From the NCBI GenBank assembly GCA_016199745.1, contig JACQFZ010000056.1, forward strand, positions 62,001 through 126,000: a DNA stretch of 64,000 nucleotides. Reading direction: 5' to 3'. The notes under the pieces were generated by a model that saw nothing but the letters and a program-made list of their open reading frames with translations, was not told the origin of the DNA and did not search any database. The position numbers were made by a program, and so were the translations under genes. How positions within the stretch are numbered: position 1 is the stretch's first letter; each line of letters begins with the position of its first letter. Shown in pieces: positions 38,975 to 49,454 of this stretch. The DNA is from Gammaproteobacteria bacterium (GTDB taxonomy: Bacteria > Pseudomonadota > Gammaproteobacteria > Acidiferrobacterales > Sulfurifustaceae).

Positions 38975-41020
38975 CTAAGAATTTGTTGAAAAATCCCACT
39001 CCTTGGACTCTTCAGCTCGCGGCGCCGCGAGCAAGCATTCGAGCGTAACGCTAAGGCGGACCGTGCCCGAGATCTGGTTTTGCCAAACCACTGTTGTCGT
39101 CGGTTGTTTGACGCCGAAACGGCGCGATACCCAACCTGCCGGCCGTGCATTGTCACCACGATAAAGCGTGGCAGTTACCGCGGCGTCGATAGGTGTCAGC
39201 AGCAAGCGCCGACCGTTCCGTTCGGCGATCACACGACCCTCATCGTCGAGCTGCACAGCGACGTCCTCGGCGAAATGCCAGAAGCGCTCGACCCGATGAC
39301 GGCCACTGCATTCGATAATGTCGGTGAGTCGCAGACAACGGCGATGCTTCTCGAACACCAGCTCGCGTTTATGTCGTACGGGATCAGTCAGCCGACAATA
39401 ACCGGTGTGGGCACCGCGCCAACGGTCGTTATCGACACCCGGCTGCCATGATTCGCAAGTGACATCAGCATGCTGGGTCCAGAGAAAACTGCCGCCGATT
39501 ACCGATTGATCGGCACCGTCGATGCGCACGGTGTTATGCGCCGCCGTGCCACGAAAGTAATCGCGCCACTTGCGTTCGGTATGGTAAGCGTAGGTCCCCG
39601 GATCGATCAGAAACTCATTGCCGCCGATCGATAACGTGAACGCCAGCGCATCGGCATGACCATGCGCAGCAATACGCTGATAGCCAAGCGGTCCAGCGTC
39701 GGCAACGATGCGTACCTCTTCCGCCGTGTCGAAATCGCTGCCAAGAACGTAATAGCCGCCCTCCGGGAACGCCCGCGGCAAGGTACTCGCCGGCGATGTC
39801 GCCGGCACGCGCCTAAATGTCTGCGCGCCCTCCTCACCGAGCAGCCAGCGACTTTTGTCGTCGAACGTACCCGCCTTTGTTTTGAAGTCGCCTCGCTCGA
39901 ACAACGAGGCGCCGGTCGCCAACAGCGAACGATAGGGACAGAACTCCGACACTTGCGGCAACGCCGTCACGTAGCCGTCATCGGCGTCGCCGATCATGGG
40001 CACATTGCCGCCAACGTCCATCAGTGCCGCAACGAATTCGAGCATGGTTTCCAATCGCTGCCAGTACTCGATCGGAAAATCGTCGCCGTTCTTGCGCCCA
40101 GCTAAACCAGCGAGCAGCTGGAAATCGAAAACGAATTGCTGATAGGAAATCGCCTGCTCGCGGTTCACACCGTCGGCACCGTTTTGCTGCAGCGTCTCAC
40201 GCAGCAACTCACGACGCGCCGCAGCGCGCCACTCCGGCGTCTGCCGCCAAAACGGCCAAGTGGTCGCGCCGATATACAGGCCGGCGGCTTCGCCGATCAA
40301 ATGATTGTTGGCCGATGAAAAGCGTGAAAAGTGGCCGCGAATAAAATGCTGATGGCGATAAATCGCCTGCAGCCATCGTTGCTCGAACGCCTGCCATTCC
40401 GGCTGCCGTTCCCGCTCCGGCGGCGAACCGATGAGTTGCCATGCCAAGCTCCAGTTAATCAACCGGATCGCTAACTCCAACGAGCTAGTCCAATTAGGGC
40501 CGCGCAAATACGGACACTGGGCAAACCAAGAATCGAGCTGGCGCTGCAAGCCTCGCAAATACCGCGGATCGGCCGTCAGGCGATAAGCCTGCGCCAACGT
40601 CACGAGGTGCAAATGCCGGTTCGGCTCCCAAAGATATTTGATATCGCCAACCTGCAGCTCATCGCGATAATCGAGCGTTTTTCCGAATGCCAGCGGCGCG
40701 ACCCGATGACTCTTGGGATCACGATTCCACTCCGGCACGTCGCGATAAGTGTATTCACAATCGAAAACCGTCAGATGACCGGCAAGTATCCGATCGGCCG
40801 CGGCAACATAACGATCTGGCACAACCACGGCATCGACCGCCATAAACGCCGATACCGGGCGAATCTCGGGCGCTGGTACCGACTGCGCCGTCGCCACGCC
40901 GATCTGTTGCACCTGTGCACTGAGTTTTTGTTGCAGACGATAAGCGACTTCAGGCACAGACATACAGCGCAAGCGATTCCAATACCAGCCGACCGAACCT
41001 GCGGACGCGCCGGTACTCAT
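38975..41020 (-). CDS. Heparinase II/III-like uronate lyase
   Basis: 681 aa. N-terminal alpha/alpha-toroid with LELAIRLINWSLAWQLIG and NWTSSLEL, C-terminal beta-sandwich heparinase II/III domain with GHADALAFTLSIGGNEFLIDPG and YHTERKWRDYFRGTAAHNT. Start at 41020 with GGAG seven bases upstream; two ATGs further up are less likely. Family members cut uronate-containing polysaccharides; next to algD it could trim or remodel the product. No signal peptide is evident, so its location is unclear. Confidence 0.87.
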   Translation of the reverse strand: MSTGASAGSVGWYWNRLRCMSVPEVAYRLQQKLSAQVQQIGVATAQSVPAPEIRPVSAFMAVDAVVVPDRYVAAADRILAGHLTVFDCEYTYRDVPEWNRDPKSHRVAPLAFGKTLDYRDELQVGDIKYLWEPNRHLHLVTLAQAYRLTADPRYLRGLQRQLDSWFAQCPYLRGPNWTSSLELAIRLINWSLAWQLIGSPPERERQPEWQAFEQRWLQAIYRHQHFIRGHFSRFSSANNHLIGEAAGLYIGATTWPFWRQTPEWRAAARRELLRETLQQNGADGVNREQAISYQQFVFDFQLLAGLAGRKNGDDFPIEYWQRLETMLEFVAALMDVGGNVPMIGDADDGYVTALPQVSEFCPYRSLLATGASLFERGDFKTKAGTFDDKSRWLLGEEGAQTFRRVPATSPASTLPRAFPEGGYYVLGSDFDTAEEVRIVADAGPLGYQRIAAHGHADALAFTLSIGGNEFLIDPGTYAYHTERKWRDYFRGTAAHNTVRIDGADQSVIGGSFLWTQHADVTCESWQPGVDNDRWRGAHTGYCRLTDPVRHKRELVFEKHRRCLRLTDIIECSGRHRVERFWHFAEDVAVQLDDEGRVIAERNGRRLLLTPIDAAVTATLYRGDNARPAGWVSRRFGVKQPTTTVVWQNQISGTVRLSVTLECLLAAPRAEESKEWDFSTNS

Positions 41021-41303
41021 CGCTCGCTCCATGCGCATCGCGCGCATAAGAACGCGGAAGATTTTAGCTCCATTGAATCAGCGGCACTCCTTACCGCACC
41101 CCCGCCTTTATTTTTATTAACGACTGTTTTAGTTGACGTAACATCGCGGCGAATCCATCGCCTCGACCATTTAGTTTTAATCATCGATTGCTATCGACTC
41201 CGCTGGAGTGTGGAACACGCTGTTTCGTTTGTCCATCGTCGACCACGAGTGGCATATGACTATTGCAGGTATGGCAACCATTGCCATGCAAGCAACGATG
41301 TCA

Positions 41304-42125
41304 TTAGCTCGCTGGCTCATACAGCATGCAGAAGTGAAAGCCGAACCGGCCGATCACTTTCAAGCGCAAATCGGCCGTGCGCGCGAGCTGCGAGAAATGG
41401 CGCACTGACCGTTCCCAACCGGAGAACCGGAGACGTCGCTCGTTCAACAGACGTTTGCGCTTCGAACTGAACAGCAAATGCCGCACATACTTGCCAAGTC
41501 CCAGCGCCGTTGCTGAGCACATTAAATACGGTACACGATGCCGCCGAACAAGCTTCAACAAGCGCAACAATTGCGTGTCGTCCAGTGCGTATTCCATGCC
41601 CCAGCTCATCAGCAGATCGAAGCCGGCGAATGGAGCGGCTCCCTCGTCGATCGCAAGCACATTGAGCGCACTCTTCTCGATCCCGGCAAGCACCGACAAT
41701 CGTGAACAACGATCGATCACATACGGATCAAGATCGGTGGCTACGTAACGCTTTTGCGGATATAACCGATGCAACACATAAGCCTGCGACATGTCACCGC
41801 AGCCAATTTCAAAAATGGAACGGTAACGATTGAAATCAAATACACGCGCGAGCGATATTGCGGCAACAACATTCATTCCTTCCGAGCTGAAGATGTAGCG
41901 CAGGTAGTTGTCGTCACTGTCGAACTGCGTACCGTCGGTGCCGAACGATGCTAATCCTTGACGACGAGTACGCGACCAATCATCGGCGGTATAAATCCCC
42001 TCACCCATGCCAACGACATTCGGATCATCCGAATAGCCAGGCGTTTTTAGGCTTGCTAACCAACCTGTCCATGGCTCGAGCTCACCTGCCAGCCGCTTGG
42101 CCAGCAGAATGGATGAGTGGCTCAT
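41304..42125 (-). CDS. SAM-dependent methyltransferase / putative sugar-processing enzyme
   Basis: 273 aa. SAM motif FEIGCGDMSQAYVLH and acidic TDLDPYVIDRC. N-terminal about 90 residues not recognised (YTADDWSRTRRQGL). Separated by 283 bp from the heparinase gene; an ATGGCAA-CCA-TTGCCAT palindrome (41271-41287) lies 17 bases beyond the stop without T-run. Target unknown. Confidence 0.8.
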   Translation of the reverse strand: MSHSSILLAKRLAGELEPWTGWLASLKTPGYSDDPNVVGMGEGIYTADDWSRTRRQGLASFGTDGTQFDSDDNYLRYIFSSEGMNVVAAISLARVFDFNRYRSIFEIGCGDMSQAYVLHRLYPQKRYVATDLDPYVIDRCSRLSVLAGIEKSALNVLAIDEGAAPFAGFDLLMSWGMEYALDDTQLLRLLKLVRRHRVPYLMCSATALGLGKYVRHLLFSSKRKRLLNERRLRFSGWERSVRHFSQLARTADLRLKVIGRFGFHFCMLYEPAS

Positions 42126-42537
42126 AAACGACCACCCGTCGAGCTGTCATAGCGCGACATCCGCCGTTGTTGCATTATCGAATCTCCGATGTTCATATCG
42201 CGGTGATAATTAACGACCATCTATCCGCGCGGCGCAGCATACCGCTAAACCGGAAAATTAAATCGACGGACGGAACAGGGTGAAACATCCCTACTATTAA
42301 CGAAGGAATATAAGTTTTGCGGCGACCGCACTTCCGTACCACTCACCCATCCATCGGGAAGGTGTATGGATTGCGTTTACGCAAGAATGTGCGGCTTAAT
42401 TAGAAAAAACGGGAATGCTGTCGGACTATCGACCCGCTTATCGACTCAGCGATCGCTAATGTCTGACTTTCGTTGAAGCTATCCAGCCGCCAACCATAAT
42501 CTGTCGGTAACTACGTCCAAATTGGGAAACCCACGGA
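42126..42537. other. 412-bp divergent promoter region
   Basis: Between the minus-strand methyltransferase and the plus-strand beta-helix gene. No gene is seen. On the plus strand TTGAAG (42473-42478), 18 bases, TAATCT may be a promoter for the beta-helix gene; weak. An AT-rich stretch lies at 42240-42410. Confidence 0.35.
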
Positions 42538-44277
42538 ATGCGTTTTCTCCGATGCACTACTGCTCTACTGCTTGCGTTCGGCGCCTCTTTTAGCGAAGCG
42601 GCCGATCAAAACGGCTACGTTGCGAAGTACGAATGCCGCGCCGGCGGCGCCTTTTGTAATGTCGATATCCAAGCGCTCACTAGCGCGGCTTGCCAACAAA
42701 CTGTTACGACTGCCGATAGTAATTGGGACAAAATCACCCGCAATACCGGCAGCCGTTATTTCTGTATCGAAGCCGGCGATCATCGCGCCAAAGGTCCATT
42801 GGTGCTGAATTTCTCCGGTACAGCGACTGAACGCAAGGTGCTACGTTACTATCGCTCCGGCGACGACAACAACGAGCCATGGGCACAAGGCAGCACGCAG
42901 GCGAAGCTCATTCGCCTCGAGCTTAAAGATGCCCGCTATTGGCTCGTCCATCGCTTGACCGTTGCCGGCACTGAAATTGGCCCATCGGTGCAAACCGCGA
43001 AGGGCACAAACACCACCAATAACATTTTCAATCGCATTCTGGCCGAAGGCGGCGGTGGCGGTACCTGGGGCATCATCCGCCTCGGCGATCTGTCGAACAA
43101 TTCCAATGTGCTTCAAAACTCGGTGGTGCGTAACGGTCACGTCGAACCCGGCGATGATGCCGGCTGCGTCGATATTCAAGGTGCATCCAACCTTTGGGTG
43201 GTCAACAACGAAATCTATAACTGCACGAAACAAATTTCGGTCGAGGAAAACGCGCCGGTACCGGGTGGTGTCATCGAGAACAACGACGTTTATTTAACGA
43301 CGTCGTTCTATACCGACTGCCACGGCAACGACAACCCGAACGGCCCCTGCTCCAAAGCGGAAAATGGCATAGCGTTCAAGGCCGGCTCGCAGACGTCGAC
43401 GCAGCCGGTGCTGGTAGTGCAGAACCGCATCTGGGGTCTGCGACCATCTGACACAGCCGCGTGCTGCGGCGGTGGCGCCGAGGGTCAGAGTATCTCCATG
43501 AGCGTAGGCGGCCCCGCTGGCGGCACACCGGGTACCGACTGGATGGTGATTCAAAACAACATCATTATGGACGCGCAGCACGGCATTACCGGCACTGGCT
43601 ACGGTACGGCGACGCGTAACAACAACGTCAGCATCGTCGGTAACGTGCTGTACAAATTCAGGCGATATAATCCCTCGTTCGGCTCCGGCGCATTCTTGTT
43701 CGAGAACTTCTCTAAGACCGAGGTCTACTTGAACACGATCATCGATGCCACCGGTCCGCAAGGCTGGTCGTCGGTCGGACCTGAAGAGAGCAACGACTTG
43801 CGTTGTAACGCCATCGTTGCCAGCAATGCTAAGTCCGGCGCTTATAGCACCACGACCCAAGTCAATAACAACGCGTACTACGGTACACCTACCAGCGGCG
43901 AAAGCTCACTCGTATCGCTTACCGTCAAAACGGCAACCGGTGGTACTGCCTACCAAGCGGGAGATATTGTGCGCACCGCTGCGGCCAGTACCTGCACCGC
44001 GACGACCAACTCAGCTTGCTATCTCTACAAGGTGGTGACGGCGGGAACGAGTGCAGGGTCGACACCGGCTTATTGCACGAGCCTAGGCTGCACAATGACC
44101 GACGGCAGTGTCCGTCTGCAGGCGATCCGCGGCCCATACGAGTTCAAACGCCGGCTCCGCACCGGACCGGAGAGCTTCGTGATTCCGTATGCACGGGTCC
44201 ATTCAGATGCAACCGAAGCCTTCGCCTGCCCAGCGACCTATGCCACCCGCACCGGCATTGGTATCGCCGACGACTGA
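42538..44277 (+). CDS. Secreted right-handed beta-helix (pectate-lyase-fold) protein
   Basis: 579 aa. Signal MRFLRCTTALLLAFGASFSEA. A long run of short beta-turn repeats with Asn ladders (VLQNSVVRNGHV, LWVVNNEIYN, GGVIENNDVYL, VVQNRIWGL, IQNNIIMDAQH, SIVGNVLYKF) is typical of parallel beta-helices. Resembles secreted polysaccharide-binding or lyase proteins of polysaccharide loci; catalytic residues not assignable. The only plus-strand gene inside this part of the cluster, so separately expressed. Confidence 0.82.
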   Translation: MRFLRCTTALLLAFGASFSEAADQNGYVAKYECRAGGAFCNVDIQALTSAACQQTVTTADSNWDKITRNTGSRYFCIEAGDHRAKGPLVLNFSGTATERKVLRYYRSGDDNNEPWAQGSTQAKLIRLELKDARYWLVHRLTVAGTEIGPSVQTAKGTNTTNNIFNRILAEGGGGGTWGIIRLGDLSNNSNVLQNSVVRNGHVEPGDDAGCVDIQGASNLWVVNNEIYNCTKQISVEENAPVPGGVIENNDVYLTTSFYTDCHGNDNPNGPCSKAENGIAFKAGSQTSTQPVLVVQNRIWGLRPSDTAACCGGGAEGQSISMSVGGPAGGTPGTDWMVIQNNIIMDAQHGITGTGYGTATRNNNVSIVGNVLYKFRRYNPSFGSGAFLFENFSKTEVYLNTIIDATGPQGWSSVGPEESNDLRCNAIVASNAKSGAYSTTTQVNNNAYYGTPTSGESSLVSLTVKTATGGTAYQAGDIVRTAAASTCTATTNSACYLYKVVTAGTSAGSTPAYCTSLGCTMTDGSVRLQAIRGPYEFKRRLRTGPESFVIPYARVHSDATEAFACPATYATRTGIGIADD

Positions 44278-44299
44278 GTGAGTCAGCTCGAACTAACCG

Positions 44300-45448
44300 C
44301 TACTCCCGCCTGGTATCACCCAGCGCGGGAGTCGCGTTTCTGATGTCCTTCAACGGATTCGTCAACTCCCGATACAACACTTCCACCTGCGGCAACACGA
44401 TGTCCGCCGCATATCGTTGGCGTATGCGCAGGCGCGCCGCCTGCCCCATTCGCCCCCGCCGCAAAGGATCGTGCAGCAGCTGTCGCAACGCGCGCGTGAG
44501 CCCTTCCACATCGCCGGGCTGAATTAACAACCCCTGCACGCCGTCGTCGACCACTTCCGGAATACCACCGACACGACTGGCAACGACCGGCAAGCCGGCA
44601 GCCATCGCTTCCAACAACCCCATCGGCATCCCTTCGATATAAGAAGGTAACGCCCATATCGATGCCTCGGCTAACACGGCAACTTTTGCGTCGCCACTTA
44701 CCCAGCCGCACAGCTCGATACGATCGCCGACGCCCTTGTCGACGGCATAACGTTGCAACGGCGCTGTTTCGCCATCGCCGACAAAGCGAAGCCGTAGCAA
44801 TGGAAACTCGTTTGCAAGCACAGCGACGGCGTCGATAAGATCATAAATCCCCTTGTCACGATCGAACCGACCGAGAAATAAAACGACATTTTCCGGGTGG
44901 CGACGACGGTCGATCGCTAACAGCGGTTGCGCATTGACCGGATTAGCGATCACCGAAACGTTCGGATTTATGGTGACCCGCACTAACCGCCGGCGCCACT
45001 CTTCGGTCAACACAATAATGTGCGACACACGATCCAGCACGAAGCGAATGGCACGTTGACGCGGAGGCGGAGAACGTTCGAAGAAATCGATGAAGCCACC
45101 GCCGTGCAAATGGAACAGAATCGGCCGGCGAGCAACGTAAGCGAGCGCGATAAAGACCGACTTGCGCCAAAAGCTGGCGTTGGACGCGGAATGCACGTGT
45201 ACCAACAACACCCGACGGCGCAGCAACAACCCGACGAAGCGCCCAAGCGCGGTCGCAGCGGTCAGCGCCTTTTGTCGAGCATTACCGTCCTGATGTGTCG
45301 GCAAATGCACCAGTGGCCAGCGTTCCGTTAGACCGGCGGCGGTGTAACTGTTGAGTACAGCAGCGATACCGCCCCTCGTGTGCGGTGAGGTGCCGAGCAT
45401 GACGATGCGCCGTTTCCCGTGCACGGCCATAGCTGGCGTCGACGACAT
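44300..45448 (-). CDS. GT4-family glycosyltransferase
   Basis: 382 aa. Start MSSTPAMAVHGKRRIVMLG at 45448 overlaps the polymerase stop by one base (TAATG). GGIAAVLNSY near the N-terminus, nucleotide-sugar region LPSYIEGMPMGLLEAMAAGLPVV with SRVGGIPEVVDDG. Last gene of the 50605-44300 operon. Confidence 0.92.
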   Translation of the reverse strand: MSSTPAMAVHGKRRIVMLGTSPHTRGGIAAVLNSYTAAGLTERWPLVHLPTHQDGNARQKALTAATALGRFVGLLLRRRVLLVHVHSASNASFWRKSVFIALAYVARRPILFHLHGGGFIDFFERSPPPRQRAIRFVLDRVSHIIVLTEEWRRRLVRVTINPNVSVIANPVNAQPLLAIDRRRHPENVVLFLGRFDRDKGIYDLIDAVAVLANEFPLLRLRFVGDGETAPLQRYAVDKGVGDRIELCGWVSGDAKVAVLAEASIWALPSYIEGMPMGLLEAMAAGLPVVASRVGGIPEVVDDGVQGLLIQPGDVEGLTRALRQLLHDPLRRGRMGQAARLRIRQRYAADIVLPQVEVLYRELTNPLKDIRNATPALGDTRRE

Positions 45449-46743
45449 TAAGCGTTCAGCTTGGCGCGCGGGCGCACCGGCCGGATGACCAACGGCGATC
45501 GCGGCGGTGGCGGTGGCGGCGATTCCGGTATCGGCTCCACGCTCGGCTCTGTGCGGGTACGACGCATCTCGATGAACGCCATCATCATGTAATACGTCTG
45601 GCAAACGGCAATGCGATAAATGTAACTGTTACTGACAAACATCATAATGCTAGCTGCGATAAACACGGCCAAGAAGAAATAGCGCTCTTTATCCGCAACG
45701 CGCAAAATTGCTCGCAAGATCAGCACCTGCAACGTGCCATAAATAAGAAAGCCGATAATGCCGGTCTGCATCAATAGATCGAGCCAATCGTTATGGCTAT
45801 CCAGCACTTCGTTCTCGCGCACGTGCATGGTCTGCGACTTGTTGCCGATACCGACGCCGGCGATCTTCTTATCGAGTGGCAAACCGAGAAAGATTTCAAA
45901 ATTATGGTGCCAATATTGCGGACGACCGGACCCAAGCTCGCTGGTTTCGATCTTGCCCTGTTGCAGCAGGATGATATCGGGCAGCAATGCCGGCAACCAT
46001 TTGGGCAGAAGCAATACGGCAATGACCGCGCCAGCGGCGCCCCCGAGAATCAAAAGGCGACGGTTGACGAAGAACAGATAAATCAGCGAAAAAATAATCA
46101 GTCCCAATATCGCCGACCGCGTTTGGCTCATATAAAGGCAGAAAAGCGCCAGTGCGCCAATACCCAGTAGCGCTACATTCTTGATGCCATAGGCCCGAAT
46201 CGACGCCGCTTTCTCCCGCAACATAGAGCGGTAAAGCACGAGCACGAACAAAAAAAACACCATGCTATGGCCGAGACTGTGCGAGCCATAGTACGCACCA
46301 GACCAGCGCGAAACACCGGTCCAGAAACTGACATAATCGACGCCCCTGCCGGTGAGGATGAGCACCGTGCTAGCGATGATAGGCACGGCGAAACCCACGA
46401 CCATCCATAGCAACATCGACTGATAGTCGTCACGACGAGTGATAACGTTTTTTACGATCGAGTAGGAAAACAACGGGATCAGCAGCTTGGCAACATCCCG
46501 AATGCGCGCCTCTTCAACGTACGCGAGATAGCACGTCAGGCACCAAACGGCAAACGCGACTATCAATAGATCGACGGAACTGAGCGAAAGCGTACGTCGA
46601 TTGGCAGCCGTCGTTAGAAACACGACCGCTAACAATACGAACAGCCCTATTCCCGCCAAGTCGAATAGATTCTGCTGGCCGTATTCGATCGACGCGATCG
46701 GCCGCAACAATGCGACGATTTTGACTAAAAATAATTCCATCAT
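45448..46743 (-). CDS. O-antigen ligase / Wzy-type polymerase family protein
   Basis: 431 aa, about ten or more membrane helices (FDLAGIGLFVLLAVVFL, LLILGGAAGAVIAVLLL). Wzy_C signature in the large loop with the conserved SHNDWLDLLMQTGIIGF and RPQYWHHNFEIFLG. A proline-rich C-terminal tail (ESPPPPPPRSPL) is unusual. Polymerises or ligates lipid-linked repeat units at the periplasmic face. Confidence 0.88.
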   Translation of the reverse strand: MMELFLVKIVALLRPIASIEYGQQNLFDLAGIGLFVLLAVVFLTTAANRRTLSLSSVDLLIVAFAVWCLTCYLAYVEEARIRDVAKLLIPLFSYSIVKNVITRRDDYQSMLLWMVVGFAVPIIASTVLILTGRGVDYVSFWTGVSRWSGAYYGSHSLGHSMVFFLFVLVLYRSMLREKAASIRAYGIKNVALLGIGALALFCLYMSQTRSAILGLIIFSLIYLFFVNRRLLILGGAAGAVIAVLLLPKWLPALLPDIILLQQGKIETSELGSGRPQYWHHNFEIFLGLPLDKKIAGVGIGNKSQTMHVRENEVLDSHNDWLDLLMQTGIIGFLIYGTLQVLILRAILRVADKERYFFLAVFIAASIMMFVSNSYIYRIAVCQTYYMMMAFIEMRRTRTEPSVEPIPESPPPPPPRSPLVIRPVRPRAKLNA

Positions 46744-46757
46744 CCCGTCATCCTCGA

Positions 46758-48122
46758 TTACACAGTACAGATGACAGCGCGAAATTTGCCGTTCGCGCCG
46801 CGCGGGATGGCATCGACCATTTCGATGTTGATGCGCATCGATTCACCCAACCGAGCCTTAGCATTGGTAATTAATTTGTTCTGCTCGGCCACCGGCATTT
46901 TATTGAGCGGCACCACCTTCACCGTTACCTCGCCGAGGCTCGATTGGACTAACTGCGCCTCGACAATTCCTTGTATGCCTTTGAAGATATGATCGATCCG
47001 ACCAATGGCACGACCATCGGCGGTCTTCAGGTAATCATCGGCGCGGCCGAGCACGCGCTTTATGCGCGGCAACCGGCGTCCGCAGGCACAAGCCGACGCC
47101 TCAAGCTCGACCTCCACCGTGTCGCGCGTGCGATAACGAATCAATGGCATCAATAAATTGTTGAAGCCGGTACCGACGAGCTCGTAGCGGCCATTTTCTG
47201 TGGGCACGAGCTCGGTCCAGGCATAGTCGCTGGCGAGATGGTAATTTCCTACCTCGCACGTCTGGATCAGTGCGACTCGCTCACCGTTGCCGTAATGGTC
47301 GTACACACGGCAACGCAAGCACTGCTCGATCAACGTACGATCCGCCTCGGTCAAATTCTCCGAGCTGGTGACGACCGCACGCAGCCGGCGACCACCATAG
47401 GATCGCCCGGTCGCTTGCAAAAATCGGGCTAAGTAAGCGATCGATGACGGGTACGCCTGGATTAATACTGGATCGAACTGCTCGAGCGCCGCGATATACG
47501 ACAACGCCGTACTCTCGCGCAGGTGATACGACGACATCATCAACATGTTCTCGGCCGCGTTCTCGCGCCAGAACGGACCCTCGCTCTGCTTGAACGGCAC
47601 CACCATATCGCCGCGAATCCAAGCGCGCCGATCGCCCACGCGAAATCCGGCCCACAGCAGCTGCCGCCAAACGAAGGCGTTTTCACGGATGACGGCACCG
47701 GGGTTTTGCAAAAGACACAACGGCGATCCGGTCGATCCACTGGTATTGATTTTTATCCCAGGGAACAATGTGTTCTTCGCTAACAGCTCTTTGCCTTCCC
47801 TAACCACGGTCGCTTTATCGAGCCATGGAATGGCAGACAGATCCTCGATAGTGCTCAAGGCACGTTCATCCAGACCGAGCTCGGCGAATCGACGACGATA
47901 AAACGGAACGTGCCGCACCGCATGGCACAAGATCTCCCGCAATTTCTGCTGCTGCAATTGCTGCAACTGCAGCGGGTTATACCATTGACTCTCGCTAATC
48001 TCCGCCAGCACACGTTGAAAGCGTGAACCTTCGCGCATCAGCATTCGCGCCCGCGCCCGTACCGATATCAGTCCTTCTTGCAGCCACAGCGGGCTTTGTT
48101 TGTATAACGCAGTGGTAAACAT
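46758..48122 (-). CDS. CapK/PaaK-like adenylate-forming enzyme
   Basis: 454 aa resembling phenylacetate-CoA ligases found in capsule loci. ATP-binding loop NTSGSTGSPLCLLQ, YGNGERVALI, C-terminal RIKRVLGRADDYLKT and IFKGIQG. In capsule clusters such proteins probably activate or attach acyl groups; substrate unknown. Fourteen bases before the polymerase gene. Confidence 0.87.
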   Translation of the reverse strand: MFTTALYKQSPLWLQEGLISVRARARMLMREGSRFQRVLAEISESQWYNPLQLQQLQQQKLREILCHAVRHVPFYRRRFAELGLDERALSTIEDLSAIPWLDKATVVREGKELLAKNTLFPGIKINTSGSTGSPLCLLQNPGAVIRENAFVWRQLLWAGFRVGDRRAWIRGDMVVPFKQSEGPFWRENAAENMLMMSSYHLRESTALSYIAALEQFDPVLIQAYPSSIAYLARFLQATGRSYGGRRLRAVVTSSENLTEADRTLIEQCLRCRVYDHYGNGERVALIQTCEVGNYHLASDYAWTELVPTENGRYELVGTGFNNLLMPLIRYRTRDTVEVELEASACACGRRLPRIKRVLGRADDYLKTADGRAIGRIDHIFKGIQGIVEAQLVQSSLGEVTVKVVPLNKMPVAEQNKLITNAKARLGESMRINIEMVDAIPRGANGKFRAVICTV

Positions 48123-48143
48123 GGCTAACGACGCACGCTCAAA

Positions 48144-49454
48144 TTAAACGAACCGTTCCGGCGCATCGACCAGCACGAACTGCCGTGCGAGCTCGGCGAA
48201 CCGCTCCGGCTGCGACTGCTGTAACTCACGGACACCGTTGCCCGGCCAACCGGCGCCGTTCAACGTTATCGATTCCGGCAGGTAATCGGTCGAAAAGTGC
48301 CCGGCACTGACTACCGGCGAACGCTTCTGCAGATGAGCACCGCCATTCGTCGCGGTCGTTCGGTAAATCGGATTGACGATCGGGTTTTTCATGCGCGCTA
48401 CCTGGCGATTCCACAGGCTGTCGTAACGGCGGAATACCGCCGCGTCATGGCTCGCTACTAACGATAAACCCGGCACCGGCCGGTTCAACTCGGCACTGGT
48501 GTATTCGCGCGCTAGATCGAGATTGCCGTTCTCGACGAATTCTTTAACCATCACGTCTTCCGGTACTAATCGATGCGGCACACCGTCGAACAAGCGGCGG
48601 TAACCGTCCGGCGTCAACGACTTGCCGAAACTCTGCGGTGACAACTTGCTGTGCAGATGCGCCAATACAAGGACAGCTTCGTGACGCGCCACGCGCCGGA
48701 ATTCCTGCGTCAATGCCAATTTCGAATCCATGCAGTGCACTGCATCGGACGAGAACACCGAGGCAAAATAGCTCGACGAGAACGGCAGCGGATAATCGCC
48801 ATCGAGGCAAACGAACGACGCCTCGCTGGCGAAGAATTTTCGCGCCATGTACAAGCAAAAGAACGAATGATCGGCACAAACGATCTGCCGCGCCGGTACG
48901 ATGCGCGAGATCAAGAACGCGCCGTGGCCCATGCCGCAACCGAAATCCAACAGCGGTCCGTCGGTCTTCAACACGTTCAACAGCGGATACACCGGTAAGA
49001 ACGTCGGCATGGAAAACCGATACACCTGCCAGTCGGCCCACAAACCGGTTTTGATGCGCGCCGCCATTGTTGCCAACGGCTCGTTACCTTCGGCAGTGAT
49101 ACGCTGGAGTCGACGTTTGGGCGCCATGAGCAAGCCGGCCGCCGGACTGAAACCGGTGCGATAAGCCGCACGAAACAGTTGGTTCACTGCCACCGCCGTC
49201 TTCTCCGGGTACGGCAGCTCTAGCGCCGTCGAGGTGGCATCCGACAACTTGCCGTCGCGAATCAATTGCACGATCGGCGCCCGCAACTCGTCGACCGGCA
49301 ACCGCAAAATGCCATCGATAATCGGAAAATCGCCGGCTTCGCTCGTAACCCAACCGAACTTGATACCGGCAGCATCGGCGGCGCTAGTGCCACCGACGAC
49401 GAACCTCGAACCGGTATACGGACAATGCAGAGTGTCCAGAAAATCCTGACGCAT
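48144..49454 (-). CDS. SAM-dependent methyltransferase with Trm112-like N-terminus
   Basis: 436 aa. An N-terminal domain with CPYTGSRF resembles Trm112/zinc ribbon with a single cysteine. Motif I LLDFGCGMGHGAFLIS, then ADHSFFCLYMARKF and FSSDAVHCMD. A C-terminal domain of about 100 residues is unassigned. Start overlaps the GT4 stop by one base (TAATG). Confidence 0.84.
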   Translation of the reverse strand: MRQDFLDTLHCPYTGSRFVVGGTSAADAAGIKFGWVTSEAGDFPIIDGILRLPVDELRAPIVQLIRDGKLSDATSTALELPYPEKTAVAVNQLFRAAYRTGFSPAAGLLMAPKRRLQRITAEGNEPLATMAARIKTGLWADWQVYRFSMPTFLPVYPLLNVLKTDGPLLDFGCGMGHGAFLISRIVPARQIVCADHSFFCLYMARKFFASEASFVCLDGDYPLPFSSSYFASVFSSDAVHCMDSKLALTQEFRRVARHEAVLVLAHLHSKLSPQSFGKSLTPDGYRRLFDGVPHRLVPEDVMVKEFVENGNLDLAREYTSAELNRPVPGLSLVASHDAAVFRRYDSLWNRQVARMKNPIVNPIYRTTATNGGAHLQKRSPVVSAGHFSTDYLPESITLNGAGWPGNGVRELQQSQPERFAELARQFVLVDAPERFV

